Under the pieces are notes generated by a model, which worked only from the letters and a program-made list of their open reading frames with translations, made no database searches and was not told where the DNA came from. Positions 26,090 to 39,266 of a stretch of 52,141 nucleotides of DNA are shown here, one piece after another (within the stretch, counting starts at the first letter, position 1; each line of letters starts with the position of its first letter). Origin of the DNA: an uncultured Porphyromonadaceae bacterium (GTDB lineage: Bacteria > Bacteroidota > Bacteroidia > Bacteroidales > Muribaculaceae); the NCBI GenBank assembly GCA_947175645.1, contig CAMWNP010000020.1, positions 1-52,141 of the forward strand, read 5' to 3'. The translations under genes were made by a program, and so were the position numbers.

Positions 26090-28333
26090 ATGAAGAAACC
26101 ATGTTCCGTCATATTGATGATGCTGATTCTCGTGGGTGCGGTATCGGCTTTTCCGGTATGCGCCGAAGAGTCTCGGCATGAAGTGCAGCCCGACTCCGTG
26201 CTGACTCTTTCCGAGGTGTCGGTCACTGCCATCAAGGAACCTCAGTACAGGAGTTTACGCCCTGTTGCGGTGACTACCATAGGCACCGGGCAGATTGAAC
26301 GGCTGGACATACTCAATGTTAAGCGCGCCGCTGAACTTGTGCCTAACTTCTACATCCCGGATTATGGTTCCCGGATGACCTCATCCATTTATGTCCGTGG
26401 GCTCGGTGCCCGTATTGATCAGCCTGTCGTGGGACTCAACGTGGATAATGTCCCTTATCTGAACAAGGACAACTATGATTTCGATCTGGCTGATATAGAA
26501 CGTATCGAGATGTATCGCGGTCCGCAATGCACCATGTACGGGCGAAACACCATGGGGGGACTGATTAACCTCTACACTTTGTCGCCCCTGCGCTATCAGG
26601 GTGTGCGCGCCATGCTTCAGTATGGCACTGCTAACAGTGTGAACGCCTCGGTCAGCGCGTATCACCGTTGGAATGACCATTTCGGCAGTTCCCTGTCTGT
26701 GTCATACGGTCATACTGACGGTTTCTTTCGCAATGAGTATAACGGCAAGAAGGCCGACAAGGAGAATCAGTTCTCGGTCAGAATGAAACATTCGTTCTCA
26801 AGCCGAGGAACATTCTATGGCGAAAACGTGACTTCCGTGAATCTCAGCCGTCAGGGGGGCTACCCCTATCAGTCGCTGGAATCGGGGAAAATCGCATATA
26901 ACGACACATGTTATTACAAGCGTCTCGGCGTTACTGACGGTCTGACCTTGCGCTGGGTGCTCGGTGATGTCACCCTTTCGTCAATCAGCAGTTTTCAGTA
27001 TATCAATGATGACATGACCCTTGATCAGGATTTTCTTCCCATTTCATATTTCACGCTTACTCAAAAGAGGCATGAATGGGCGTTCACCCAGGATTTCGTA
27101 GCCCGTGGAAAAACCGGGGCTTATTCATGGCTTGGTGGTCTGTTCGGCTTTTATAAGCGTACGAATATGTCTGCACCGGTAACATTCAAGGATGACGGCA
27201 TACGCGGACTGATCGAAGATCACTTCAACCGGCCGGAAATCCGTTATCCGATACGTTGGGACGACCGCACGTTTGTGCTTGGCAGCGACTTCCTTATCCC
27301 TGACCGCGGTTTTGCCCTGTATCACCGCAGCAGTTACGCAATTGACCGATTCACCTTCTCGGCTGATCTGCGTCTGGATTACGAAAAAGTGGGAATCGAT
27401 TACCGGAATTTCACAAATACTTCCTATACCCGCTGGAATAGTACGGTTACACCCTGGGAAGTGTTCAGCCATGAAACGGTTAAGATTGATGAACATGGGT
27501 CGCTCTCTCAGGATTTCGTGCAGGTGCTCCCGAAATTCACTGTTGAGTATGCCCTAGGAAGCGGTACCGCTTATGTTTCGGCTGCAAAGGGCTATAAAGC
27601 CGGAGGCTACAACACGCAGATGTTCTCCGATGTCTTGCAGCAGGCACTTATGGCTGAACTCGGGCTTTCCTCAAAGTATGAGCCGTCAGAAATCATAAGT
27701 TACAAACCTGAAGAAAGTTGGAACTATGAGTTGGGTGCCCGGTTTTCTTTTCCGCGATATGGGCTTACCGGAAATATAGCATTGTTCTACATTGATTGCC
27801 GCAATCAGCAGTTAACCATGTTTCCGGAAGGAACAACCACGGGACGTATAATGGCCAATGCCGGAAAGACCCGCAGTTTTGGTGCGGAACTGTCGCTGAA
27901 ATGGAGCCCTGTGGAATCACTTGAACTGAACGGCGCTTACGGTTACACCAATGCAAAATTCGTGGATTTCAATAACGGTAAAATCAATTATAAGGGTAAA
28001 CGTGTGCCGTACGCTCCGGAAAATACCCTTTATGCAGGTGCGGACTATGTATTGGATCTGAGAAAGGGTTTTGTTGACAAGATTCTGTTCCATGCCGGAG
28101 TGCGTGGGGTGGGTGATATATACTGGGATGAGTCAAACAGCGTGCGTCAGAACATTTATTTTCTGCCTGATGCTTCAGTGACATTGGAAACCGAACGTTT
28201 CTCTTTCCAGTTGTGGGGAGAAAATCTTACCTCCACAAAGTATGACGTGTTCTACTTCGTGTCAGTTGGAAACGCGTTTCTCCAGAAGGGCAAACCTCGG
28301 TGCGTGGGTGCAACCTTCCGTATGAAACTGTGA
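26090..28333 (+). CDS. TonB-dependent outer-membrane receptor
   Basis: The 747-residue receptor starts at the ATG at 26090, giving signal peptide MKKPCSVILMMLILVGAVSA; an earlier start at 26051 would bury it. A TonB-box-like LTLSEVSVTA is followed by a plug (about 45-160) with SSIYVRGLGARIDQPVVGLN and IERIEMYRGPQCTMYGRNT. A 22-stranded-type barrel ends near the C-terminus with ARFSFPRYGLTGNIALFY and a final GATFRMKL. There is no N-terminal carboxypeptidase-like domain and no SusD partner, so it resembles siderophore, haem or cobalamin receptors rather than SusC. A lipoprotein gene follows by 42 bases and may be its partner. The ligand is unknown. Confidence 0.88.
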   Translation: MKKPCSVILMMLILVGAVSAFPVCAEESRHEVQPDSVLTLSEVSVTAIKEPQYRSLRPVAVTTIGTGQIERLDILNVKRAAELVPNFYIPDYGSRMTSSIYVRGLGARIDQPVVGLNVDNVPYLNKDNYDFDLADIERIEMYRGPQCTMYGRNTMGGLINLYTLSPLRYQGVRAMLQYGTANSVNASVSAYHRWNDHFGSSLSVSYGHTDGFFRNEYNGKKADKENQFSVRMKHSFSSRGTFYGENVTSVNLSRQGGYPYQSLESGKIAYNDTCYYKRLGVTDGLTLRWVLGDVTLSSISSFQYINDDMTLDQDFLPISYFTLTQKRHEWAFTQDFVARGKTGAYSWLGGLFGFYKRTNMSAPVTFKDDGIRGLIEDHFNRPEIRYPIRWDDRTFVLGSDFLIPDRGFALYHRSSYAIDRFTFSADLRLDYEKVGIDYRNFTNTSYTRWNSTVTPWEVFSHETVKIDEHGSLSQDFVQVLPKFTVEYALGSGTAYVSAAKGYKAGGYNTQMFSDVLQQALMAELGLSSKYEPSEIISYKPEESWNYELGARFSFPRYGLTGNIALFYIDCRNQQLTMFPEGTTTGRIMANAGKTRSFGAELSLKWSPVESLELNGAYGYTNAKFVDFNNGKINYKGKRVPYAPENTLYAGADYVLDLRKGFVDKILFHAGVRGVGDIYWDESNSVRQNIYFLPDASVTLETERFSFQLWGENLTSTKYDVFYFVSVGNAFLQKGKPRCVGATFRMKL

Positions 28334-28375
28334 CCTATATAATATATAATGTGTAATTTGTAAAATTTGAGAAAT

Positions 28376-29245
28376 ATGAGAATCGCAAAATTATTTTTAA
28401 CAGCCGTTATCCTGCTTGGACTGACTTCTTGTCTCGGGGATAGTGACAACGAGCAGATTGAAAAAGAAAGGATTTATCAGATCTTTAATGTGGTGGAAGA
28501 CACTCAGAAAGGGACTACGGAAATAGTGACCGGAGTGGCTTATCAGATGGAGGTAAACTTCACCAATATGACAATGAATCTCAGTATCAGTGGATTGCAG
28601 GTTTCTCAGTCTGCTCCTGCATATAACCTGGAGATTCAGAATGTTAATTTCCAGATCAACAAACAGGGTGAAATTGTTGTAAACGTGCCGTCAGTTTCAA
28701 ACGGAGCGGTAACGGTTTCTGATTTCAAGTTCAAGAAACGCATGCGCTCAATGGGGATGGAGGGTATACCCGTTTATGATATAACCTACATTGTGAATGG
28801 CTCTTACAACGTAAGGAGCGTTCAGATGTCAACTTTCTACTTCGGTCAGACTGAAACCACCATCATAGGCACGGAGTCCTTGTTCAAGACTGACGAGACC
28901 TTCTATTGCGTGACTTTTGACCCGACGGTGCGCAAGGATGGAAAGCCACAGGCGCGTCTGTTCATGTATAATGCGAAATTTGCGCCGAAAATGCCTGAGA
29001 TGAATCTGATGCTGCTCGAACTCTATGCTGATTTCACTGTTGACGGGTTCACCATCAAGGCCGATGAAGCCAGTGTATACACCGGCACGGTTCAGAATCC
29101 TAAGGAAGAACCGGATTATGCGGTGACCGATTTTGATATGATTGGAAAATTCAGTACCGGAGTAGAGTTTGAATATACTGCGGCAGGACGTTTCCATTCT
29201 TCGGCAAAATGTGGCTATGACTTCACCGATGGAGTGTTAAATTAG
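28376..29245 (+). CDS. Uncharacterised lipoprotein downstream of the TonB receptor
   Basis: The 289-residue protein starts at the ATG at 28376; a TTG nine bases upstream is a poorer choice. The signal peptide ends LLGLTSC (C17), a clear lipobox, followed by acidic GDSDNEQ as in surface-exposed Bacteroidota lipoproteins. The remainder is beta-rich with two similar-looking halves and has no motif I recognise. Adjacent to the receptor and closed by a terminator at 29269-29308, it probably forms a two-gene operon with it, perhaps as a surface ligand-binding partner. Confidence 0.7.
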   Translation: MRIAKLFLTAVILLGLTSCLGDSDNEQIEKERIYQIFNVVEDTQKGTTEIVTGVAYQMEVNFTNMTMNLSISGLQVSQSAPAYNLEIQNVNFQINKQGEIVVNVPSVSNGAVTVSDFKFKKRMRSMGMEGIPVYDITYIVNGSYNVRSVQMSTFYFGQTETTIIGTESLFKTDETFYCVTFDPTVRKDGKPQARLFMYNAKFAPKMPEMNLMLLELYADFTVDGFTIKADEASVYTGTVQNPKEEPDYAVTDFDMIGKFSTGVEFEYTAAGRFHSSAKCGYDFTDGVLN

Positions 29246-29268
29246 TTAATTACGAAACATTAACAATA

Positions 29269-29308
29269 AAACAGCAACGGTTCCACCTTTGTGGAGCGGT
29301 TGCTGTTT
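29269..29308 (+). terminator. Terminator after the receptor/lipoprotein operon
   Basis: AAACAGCAAC (29269-29278) pairs with GTTGCTGTTT (29299-29308). An inner TCCAC/GTGGA stem adds to it, and CTTTG follows. Confidence 0.75.
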
Positions 29309-29386
29309 CTTTGTATACAGAGAGTTAAGTCTGAAAAGAGATGAATATAAAAAGGTGCGGGATGTTGATAAAATAGGTGTGATATT

Positions 29387-29419
29387 TTTGAGTCATTCGG
29401 TTTTTTTTACGTATATTTG
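29387..29419 (+). promoter_or_regulatory. Promoter of the nuo-atp operon
   Basis: TTTG (29387-29390), 21 bases, then TATATTTG (29412-29419) match the Bacteroidota consensus almost perfectly. The predicted leader is about 110 bases and AT-rich. Just after the start it carries a hairpin (29431-29453, GCC/GGC plus an A/T stem with one mismatch). Confidence 0.8.
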
Positions 29420-29534
29420 CACTCGAAAATGCCAATTTTTACGAAAAATAGGCGAAATTTTAAGTGATGTAAATAGCAAAATAACACAAATAATAGAAAA
29501 ATTATAGAATTAGTAAACCGATACATTTCTTAAT

Positions 29535-29915
29535 ATGACATTATTAGACATTTTTGGAATTCAGGACAACGGATTGCTTGCGCTGACCGCCGCCCTTACT
29601 GGTGCGGGTCTGGTGTTCCTTGCAATGTGGGTGGCCGGTTTGATCTCCCCCCGTTCGTTCAACCCCCAAAAAGGGGAAGCCTATGAATGTGGTATCCCCA
29701 CACGAGGTAATTCTCAGACTCGTTTCAGCGTGGGTTATTACCTGTTCGCAATTCTCTTCCTGATGTTTGACGTAGAAACAGTGTTTCTTTTCCCGTGGGC
29801 GGTTCGCGTGCGCGAACTCGGCACCGACGGTTTGCTCAGCATCGCGGTGTTCTTCGGAATCTTAGTATTAGGTCTGGTTTATGCTTGGCGAAAAGGAGCG
29901 CTTGAATGGAAATGA
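29535..29915 (+). CDS. nuoA: Complex I subunit NuoA
   Basis: The 126-residue subunit has three membrane helices. The conserved loop is YECGIPTRGNSQTRFSVGYY (residues 50-69), and FDVETVFLFPWA lies in helix 2. Both form part of the junction between the quinone site and the first proton channel. It is the first gene behind the operon promoter, and its end overlaps nuoB by ten bases. Confidence 0.96.
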   Translation: MTLLDIFGIQDNGLLALTAALTGAGLVFLAMWVAGLISPRSFNPQKGEAYECGIPTRGNSQTRFSVGYYLFAILFLMFDVETVFLFPWAVRVRELGTDGLLSIAVFFGILVLGLVYAWRKGALEWK

Positions 29916-30520
29916 AAAAGGTTACTACCAAAAGCATGCCTTACGAGGACTGGAAAGATAATGAATATATTGAATCACTCGTACAGGAACTCCGCGACAG
30001 CGGTACCAATATTATTGTAGGTTCGCTTGACACCCTCATCAACTGGGGGCGTTCAAACTCACTCTGGCCACTTACCTTTGCCACTAGTTGCTGCGGTATA
30101 GAGTTCGTGTCGCTCGGTGCCGCACGTTTCGATATGGCCCGTTTCGGCTGGGAGGTTGCGCGTTCGTCACCCCGTCAGGCTGACTTTATGATGGTTGCGG
30201 GTACGATCGTAAACCGTATGGCACCCGTGTTCCGCCGTCTGTATGATCAGTTGGCCGAACCCAAATATGTGATCGCCTGCGGTTCATGCGCCATCTCAGG
30301 CGGTCCGTTCCGCAAGTCTTATCACGTTGCCAAAGGTATAGAGGATCTGGTTCCGGTTGACGTTTTCGTCCCCGGTTGTCCTCCACGTCCCGAGGCGATG
30401 ATCTACGGCATCATGCAACTTTCACGTAAGGTGAAGGTTGAGAAATTCTTCGGTGGCGTTAACCGTCAGGAAAACCGCAAGGAATATCTGGCTGCCCACC
30501 CGGTAGAAGAAAATAAATGA
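29906..30520 (+). CDS. nuoB: Complex I subunit NuoB
   Basis: This 204-residue subunit holds iron-sulfur cluster N2, the last electron carrier before quinone. Its ligands are visible as C62 and C63 (FATSCCGIEF), C128 (ACGSC) and C158 (VPGCPPRPE), nearly the same spacing as in Escherichia coli. A C-terminal tail of about 35 residues is less conserved. It overlaps nuoA by ten bases and is followed by nuoCD after 31. Confidence 0.96.
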   Translation: MEMKKVTTKSMPYEDWKDNEYIESLVQELRDSGTNIIVGSLDTLINWGRSNSLWPLTFATSCCGIEFVSLGAARFDMARFGWEVARSSPRQADFMMVAGTIVNRMAPVFRRLYDQLAEPKYVIACGSCAISGGPFRKSYHVAKGIEDLVPVDVFVPGCPPRPEAMIYGIMQLSRKVKVEKFFGGVNRQENRKEYLAAHPVEENK

Positions 30521-30551
30521 ATTTCAACCTTATTCAAATTGTAAACCAATC

Positions 30552-32168
30552 ATGAATATCCAAGAAAAAATAGCAGGATTTTTCCCCGAGGCTTCATTTG
30601 AAGAGGGTGAAATTCTGCGTATCGATATCCCCGCCGAAAAACTCCATGAACTGGCGCAGAAACTCCGTGATGAGTTCGGATATGATTATCTGGTCACCAT
30701 TGTGGGTATGGACTGGACTGACTCTCTGGGCTGTATCTATTATCTGATGAACACCGCCGACAAGTCGCAGATATCATTCAAGGCAGCGACCGCTGACCGC
30801 GAGCATCCTGCTCTGGATTCTGTGGCTGACCTCTGGAAGATCGCAGTGATTCTTGAACGTGAGGTGTATGATTTCTTCGGCATTATTTTCGTAAATAACC
30901 CCGACATGCGCCGCCTGTTCCTCAATATCGACTGGGTGGGCTATCCTCTCCGCAAGGATTATGACGAGAATCCCGAACTCAATCCCGTGACCACCGAGAG
31001 TGAACGTCAGAGCGATGAAACATATGTGTGGAAACGTGAAGACGGTAAACTTGTGAAACATGTTGAGCGTGTGTTCCAGGATGATGACTTCGTTGTCAAC
31101 ATAGGTCCGCAGCACCCCGCCACTCATGGTGTGCTCCGCTTCCGCACCGCGCTTGACGGTGAGATCATCAAGAAAATCGATGTTTACATGGGTTACATCC
31201 ACCGCGGTGTGGAAAAACTCTGTGAGAATCTGCAATATCCTCAGACGCTTCACTTCATGGATCGTCTGGACTACTTCTCAGCCCACAACTATCACCACGG
31301 ACTCTGTCTCTGTATTGAAAAAGCAATGGGAATAGAGGCGCCCCGTCGTGCCCAGGTAATCCGTGTCATAATGGATGAACTGTCACGTATCGCTTCTCAT
31401 TGCCTGTTCATAGGAACCTACTGCATGGACCTCGGAGCAACCACAATGCTTTTCTACACCTTGCGTGTGCGCGAGCAGATTCTGGATATCATGGAACGTA
31501 CGTGTGGTGCGCGAATGACCTTCAACTATTCATGCATAGGAGGTCTGATGGCCGATATCCACCCTGACTTCGTCAAGGATGTGAAGGAACTGCTTGCCAT
31601 CTGCCCCAAGAATGTGGCTGAATACAACAAACTGTTCACCGGAAACGTAATCACCAAGGGTCGTCTGGAGGGCGTTGGAGTGCTCACTCACGATGATGCC
31701 ATCTCCTACGGTATCACTGGTCCTTCAGGACGTGCATCAGGCTGGGCTTGCGACGTTCGTAAAACCCACCCCTACAGCATCTATCCCGAACTTAAGTTCG
31801 AACAGGTTGTCCGCACCGAGGGCGACTCAATGGCGCGCTTCAAGAACCGCATGGATGAAATCCAGCAGTCCGTTGATATCATCAACCAACTTATTGACAA
31901 TATTCCTGAAGGGGAATATTGCGCCAAGGTTCCCAAAATCATCAAACTTCCGGAAGGACACTGGTTCCAGATTGTGGAAGGTTGCCGCGGACTGTTCGGT
32001 GTTTACATCGAAAGCAAAGGCGGTAACCAGCCTTACCGTCTGAAACTGGTAACACCTTGTCTGAACCTGGCTTCAGTTGTCGACCATATCACTCGCGGTG
32101 ACAAAATCGCAGACCTTATCACAATAGGAGGTTCACTGGACTACATTGTGCCTGACATCGACCGCTAA
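30552..32168 (+). CDS. nuoCD: Complex I fused subunit NuoCD
   Basis: The 538-residue protein joins NuoC (about 1-140, with VYDFFGIIFVNNPDMRRLFL) to NuoD (about 165-538) through a short linker. NuoD shows VNIGPQHPATHGVLRF, MGYIHRGVEKL and MDRLDYFSAHNYHHGL, which line the quinone pocket. The fusion is common in Bacteroidota and enterobacteria. It probably connects directly to NuoB and NuoI, because no NADH-oxidising NuoEFG genes are present. Confidence 0.95.
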   Translation: MNIQEKIAGFFPEASFEEGEILRIDIPAEKLHELAQKLRDEFGYDYLVTIVGMDWTDSLGCIYYLMNTADKSQISFKAATADREHPALDSVADLWKIAVILEREVYDFFGIIFVNNPDMRRLFLNIDWVGYPLRKDYDENPELNPVTTESERQSDETYVWKREDGKLVKHVERVFQDDDFVVNIGPQHPATHGVLRFRTALDGEIIKKIDVYMGYIHRGVEKLCENLQYPQTLHFMDRLDYFSAHNYHHGLCLCIEKAMGIEAPRRAQVIRVIMDELSRIASHCLFIGTYCMDLGATTMLFYTLRVREQILDIMERTCGARMTFNYSCIGGLMADIHPDFVKDVKELLAICPKNVAEYNKLFTGNVITKGRLEGVGVLTHDDAISYGITGPSGRASGWACDVRKTHPYSIYPELKFEQVVRTEGDSMARFKNRMDEIQQSVDIINQLIDNIPEGEYCAKVPKIIKLPEGHWFQIVEGCRGLFGVYIESKGGNQPYRLKLVTPCLNLASVVDHITRGDKIADLITIGGSLDYIVPDIDR

Positions 32169-32210
32169 CGTTTCAATTATCTCATTAAGAATCAATCAAT
32201 ATTAACAGCA

Positions 32211-33287
32211 ATGTTTAACTTCTCGATAGTTACCGAATGGATCCACAACCTTCTGGCAAGTTTCATGCCCGGATGGCTGACAACCACGGTTGAGTGTGTG
32301 CTCATCGGCGTAGGCCTGCTGCTGGTCTATTCTCTTCTCGCACTCTTTTATATCTATTATGAGCGTAAGATCTGCGCTTTCATCCAGTGTCGTCTTGGTC
32401 CGAACCGTGTTGGTCCCATGGGACTCTTGCAGGTGTTCGCCGATATGTTCAAAATGCTCATCAAGGAACTTATCACCATCAATAACACAGATAAATTCCT
32501 GTTTGCACTGGCTCCCTACCTGGTAATCATAGCGTCCATGCTTTCATTCGCATGTCTGCCCTGGGGTAACGGACTGCAGGTCATCAATTTCAACATTGGC
32601 ATATTCTTTCTGATAGCCGTATCATCAATAGGTGTGCTGGGTATTCTGCTCGCCGGATGGTCAAGTAACAACAAATACACCCTGATCGGTGCGATGCGTT
32701 CAGGCGCGCAGATGGTAAGTTACGAACTTTCCATCGGTCTGTCAATCATAACAATGGTGTGCCTGGCAGGCACAATGTCCATACCCGGCATTGTTGAGGC
32801 TCAGGAAAACGGATGGTTTATCTTCACCGGGCATATTCCCGCCATCATCGCGTTCATCATCTATCTGATTGCAGGTACTGCCGAAACAAACCGTGGCCCG
32901 TTTGACCTTCCCGAAGCGGAAAGCGAGTTGACCGCCGGTTATCACACCGAGTATTCAGGTATCCACTTCGGCTTCTTCTATCTGGCCGAGTATCTGAATC
33001 TCTTCATTGTTTCAGGAGTGGCTGCCCTGCTCTTTTTCGGCGGATGGATGCCTTTCCATGTTCCCGGTTGGGAAGGATTCAATGACATCATGAACTACAT
33101 CCCGTCTCCGATCTGGTTCATTGGTAAGGCCATCATTATTTCCGCAATCATCATCTGGTTCAAATGGACTTTCCCCCGTCTGCGCATCGACCAGTTGCTT
33201 ACCCTTGAGTGGAAATACCTTCTCCCCATCAACCTTGTTAACCTTGTGCTGATGGTGCTGGTGGTGGTCTACAACCTTCATTTCTAA
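32211..33287 (+). CDS. nuoH: Complex I subunit NuoH
   Basis: The 358-residue membrane subunit anchors the peripheral arm and forms the quinone entry channel. Recognisable motifs are [21 protein letters not shown] (about 48-68) and [27 protein letters not shown] (about 223-250). About eight membrane helices are present. It is the last gene before the ATP synthase block. The 41 bases to the atpD start show no terminator. Confidence 0.96.
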   Translation: MFNFSIVTEWIHNLLASFMPGWLTTTVECVLIGVGLLLVYSLLALFYIYYERKICAFIQCRLGPNRVGPMGLLQVFADMFKMLIKELITINNTDKFLFALAPYLVIIASMLSFACLPWGNGLQVINFNIGIFFLIAVSSIGVLGILLAGWSSNNKYTLIGAMRSGAQMVSYELSIGLSIITMVCLAGTMSIPGIVEAQENGWFIFTGHIPAIIAFIIYLIAGTAETNRGPFDLPEAESELTAGYHTEYSGIHFGFFYLAEYLNLFIVSGVAALLFFGGWMPFHVPGWEGFNDIMNYIPSPIWFIGKAIIISAIIIWFKWTFPRLRIDQLLTLEWKYLLPINLVNLVLMVLVVVYNLHF

Positions 33288-33295
33288 TATTGTAA

Positions 33296-34831
<1,536 letters not shown>

Positions 34832-34878
34832 CCCCATCAAGGCAGTCTTAAGCATAATCATTAAAGAGAAACAAGACC

Positions 34879-35115
34879 ATGACACTGAAAATTATATCCG
34901 CGCAGGCAGTGGTATTCCAGGGTGAAGTGAACTCCGTCACACTTCCCGGCGAAATGGGCAGTTTCACTGTCCTGAAAAACCACGCGTCGCTGGTCTCCAT
35001 ACTGACAGCAGGGGAGATCGTCTATAAACCGGCTGACGGTGGAGAGCAAAGTGCATCCATCGGTGGCGGAATAGTCGACGTAGATAATAATATTGTGTCA
35101 GTCTGCACCTATTGA
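34879..35115 (+). CDS. atpC: ATP synthase F1 subunit epsilon, short form
   Basis: The 78-residue subunit contains only the N-terminal beta-sandwich (LPGEMGSFTVLKNHASLVSIL). It lacks the C-terminal helical pair that inhibits ATP hydrolysis in Escherichia coli. Short epsilon is usual in Bacteroidota. It ends seven bases before the atpB start. Confidence 0.93.
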   Translation: MTLKIISAQAVVFQGEVNSVTLPGEMGSFTVLKNHASLVSILTAGEIVYKPADGGEQSASIGGGIVDVDNNIVSVCTY

Positions 35116-35122
35116 TAAAGCA

Positions 35123-36527
<1,405 letters not shown>

Positions 36528-36542
36528 AAAAATATCATCGGC

Positions 36543-36576
36543 ACCGGGGGCGCCACTCGGGGCACCCCGCGCCGGT
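36543..36576 (+). other. GC-rich hairpin between atpE and atpF
   Basis: ACCGG (36543-36547) can pair with CCGGT (36572-36576) around an inner CGGGG/CCCCG stem (36558-36569). GGCGC/GCGCC (36549-36553/36569-36573) is an alternative. No T-run follows. It may stabilise upstream atpE mRNA so that more subunit c is made. Confidence 0.55.
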
Positions 36577-36610
36577 CTCTTAACAAACTAACTTTACAAA
36601 CACTCTTATC

Positions 36611-37108
36611 ATGGAACTATTTACCCCCGGATTCGGTCTGGTTTTCTGGATGTTCGTTTCATTCGCCGTGCTTTTCCTGATACTCTGGAAGTACGCGTGG
36701 CCCGTTATTCTAAAAACCGTCGATGACCGTGCCGAACTGATTGATAAGGGTGTGGAGTACGCTCAGAACGCCAAGGAATCGCTTGACAATGCCCAGCAGC
36801 AGGCCGACCGCATTATTGCCGACGCCCGCATCAAGGAAGGTGACATCCTGCGCGATGCCGAAACACTGAAAACACAGATTGTGGAACAGGCCCGTGAAGA
36901 AGCGCGCAAGGAAGGTCAGAAAGAACTGGATGCCGCCAAACTGGCCATACAGCAGGCCCGCAAGGATGCGCGTCAGTCAATCCGTGATGAAGTAAGCGAA
37001 TTTGCAATCAAAATTGCCGAAAAAGTGCTTCGTGGCGAAATGTCCGACCAGAAGGCTCAGGCTAAACTTGTCAACAATCTTCTTGACGAAATAGAGAATC
37101 AAAACTAA
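36611..37108 (+). CDS. atpF: ATP synthase Fo subunit b
   Basis: The 165-residue stator subunit has one N-terminal membrane helix (FGLVFWMFVSFAVLFLILWKY). A long charged coiled coil (about 40-145) rich in Glu, Lys, Arg and Ala follows, and a short end binds delta. Only one b gene is present, so a homodimer is expected. It is eight bases from atpH. Confidence 0.94.
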   Translation: MELFTPGFGLVFWMFVSFAVLFLILWKYAWPVILKTVDDRAELIDKGVEYAQNAKESLDNAQQQADRIIADARIKEGDILRDAETLKTQIVEQAREEARKEGQKELDAAKLAIQQARKDARQSIRDEVSEFAIKIAEKVLRGEMSDQKAQAKLVNNLLDEIENQN

Positions 37109-37116
37109 GAAACGCA

Positions 37117-37665
37117 ATGAACGAAGGTCTCATACCCCGCCGATACGCCAAGGCTCTGCTGAAGGTGGCACAGCAACAGAACTGTGCCCCCAGGATCTAC
37201 GCTCTGATGAAGCAACTCGCCCGGAGTTTTGCTGATCAGCCGGCGCTGAACCGCACAATCGCCAACCCGTTCGTATCGGCTGAGGAAAAAGTCAGACTGG
37301 TTAATATCGCCGCCGGAACCCCCGATGGTGACACCCTTTTTGCCGATTTCCTCAAACTGCTCATTCAAAACAAGCGTATTGACCTTATCCGTGACATTGC
37401 CTTGGCTTATTCGGAAATCTATCGGAAAGAAAACAATATTTTTGTGGTGACGGTCACCTCCGCGCAGCCTCTTGAAGACTCTGAACTTGAACGACTGAAG
37501 AAAATCGTGGAGAACCACCTCCCTGAAGGAAGTTCCATGGAATTCACGGCTGCCGTGGACCCCGCGATTATAGGCGGATTCACCATCGCCATAAACAATG
37601 AGCGGCTCGATGCCTCAATCAAAAACGAACTGAAACAATTGCGTCTCAAACTTATCAACTCCTAA
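37117..37665 (+). CDS. atpH: ATP synthase F1 subunit delta
   Basis: The 182-residue subunit links the F1 head to the b stalk. [20 protein letters not shown] at the N-terminus and [20 protein letters not shown] near the C-terminus are the conserved family segments. The start lies eight bases after atpF. Only two bases separate its stop from the atpA ATG, so translation is probably coupled. Confidence 0.94.
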   Translation: MNEGLIPRRYAKALLKVAQQQNCAPRIYALMKQLARSFADQPALNRTIANPFVSAEEKVRLVNIAAGTPDGDTLFADFLKLLIQNKRIDLIRDIALAYSEIYRKENNIFVVTVTSAQPLEDSELERLKKIVENHLPEGSSMEFTAAVDPAIIGGFTIAINNERLDASIKNELKQLRLKLINS

Positions 37666-37667
37666 AA

Positions 37668-39242
37668 ATGATTAACCCCAGCGAGATATCAGAAGTATTA
37701 AAAAGCCAACTCGAAAACGTCAACTCAAAAGTATCGTTTGAAGAAACCGGAACAGTCCTCGAGGTTGGCGACGGTGTGGCTCACGTCTACGGGCTTGACA
37801 ATGTGCAGTCAAACGAACTCGTCGAATTTGAAAACGGCGTGGTCGGCGTGGCTCTTAACCTCGAAGAGAGCAACGTGGGTGTAGTGCTGCTGAACAACGT
37901 CAACAAAGTCACTGAAAACATGACGGTCAAACGTACCGGACGAATTGCTTCTATCCCTGTGGGTGACGGACTTTTCGGCCGTGTCATCAATATTCTCGGA
38001 CAGCCCATCGACGGTAAGGGTCCCATAACCGGCGAACTGATCAACCTTCCTCTGGAACGTAAAGCACCGGGTGTGATTTTCCGTCAGCCCGTGACACAGC
38101 CCCTCCAGACAGGTATCAAGGCTGTTGACTCAATGGTGCCCATCGGCCGCGGTCAGCGTGAACTTATCATCGGCGACCGTCAGATTGGTAAGACCGCTAT
38201 CGCCATCGACACCATTATAAACCAGCGGAAAAACTTTGAAAACGGCGACCCCGTATTCTGTATATATGTGGCAATAGGACAGAAAGGATCTTCTGTGGCT
38301 GCAACAGTGGAGACTCTCCGCAAATACGGTGCCATGGACTACACCGTGGTTGTCGCCGCAAACGCATCTGACTCGGCAGCCATGCGCTACTGGGCACCTT
38401 TCGCAGGCGTGGCAATCGGAGAATTCATCCGTGACACAGGTCGTCATGCCCTTATCGTTTACGATGACCTCTCAAAACAGGCCGTCGCCTACCGTGAGGT
38501 GTCATTGATCCTTAAACGTCCTTCCGGACGCGAAGCGTATCCCGGTGATATCTTCTATCTCCACTCACGTCTGCTGGAGCGTGCCGCAAAAATCATCGAC
38601 AGCCAGGAAGTGGCATCAATGATGAACGACCTCCCCGAACCGCTCAAGCCCATTGTTAAAGGAGGCGGGTCGCTCACCGCACTTCCAATCATCGAGACTC
38701 AGGCAGGCGACGTATCCGCTTATATCCCTACAAACGTGATCTCCATCACCGATGGACAGATCTACCTTGAGTCAGGATTGTTCAACCGTGGTATCCGTCC
38801 GGCCATCAACGTTGGTATTTCGGTGTCACGTGTGGGTGGTAACGCGCAGATCAAGGCAATGAAAAAAGTTGCAGGTACACTCAAAATCGACCAGGCGCAG
38901 TTCCGTGAACTTGAATCATTCACCAAATTCGGCGGTGACATCGACCCGGTTACAGCACGTGTGATTGACCGAGGACGCAAAAACGAACGCCTGCTGATCC
39001 AGCCCCAGTATCACCCCATGCCCGTTGAAGAAGAAATCGCCATCATCTTCTGCGGTGTGAACGGACTTCTCCAGAATGTTCCTCTTGAAAAAGTGGCCGA
39101 ATTCGAGAAATCGTTCCTGCAGATACTCCGTGCCAAATATCAGACCCAGGCACTTGACCTGCTCCGGAAAGGCACCCTTGATGACTCAGTTTCCGAAATA
39201 CTCACCAAAGTGGCGAATGAAGTGGCCGCACGTTTTCAATAA
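37668..39242 (+). CDS. atpA: ATP synthase F1 subunit alpha
   Basis: The 524-residue regulatory nucleotide-binding subunit has Walker A GDRQIGKT (169-176). Signature [17 protein letters not shown] (about 374-392) contains the catalytic arginine region, and the [20 protein letters not shown] region is present. Length and motifs are standard. The gap to atpG is 24 bases. Confidence 0.96.
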   Translation: MINPSEISEVLKSQLENVNSKVSFEETGTVLEVGDGVAHVYGLDNVQSNELVEFENGVVGVALNLEESNVGVVLLNNVNKVTENMTVKRTGRIASIPVGDGLFGRVINILGQPIDGKGPITGELINLPLERKAPGVIFRQPVTQPLQTGIKAVDSMVPIGRGQRELIIGDRQIGKTAIAIDTIINQRKNFENGDPVFCIYVAIGQKGSSVAATVETLRKYGAMDYTVVVAANASDSAAMRYWAPFAGVAIGEFIRDTGRHALIVYDDLSKQAVAYREVSLILKRPSGREAYPGDIFYLHSRLLERAAKIIDSQEVASMMNDLPEPLKPIVKGGGSLTALPIIETQAGDVSAYIPTNVISITDGQIYLESGLFNRGIRPAINVGISVSRVGGNAQIKAMKKVAGTLKIDQAQFRELESFTKFGGDIDPVTARVIDRGRKNERLLIQPQYHPMPVEEEIAIIFCGVNGLLQNVPLEKVAEFEKSFLQILRAKYQTQALDLLRKGTLDDSVSEILTKVANEVAARFQ

Positions 39243-39266
39243 TTAAAATAAAAGCAGAAAGGTAGA

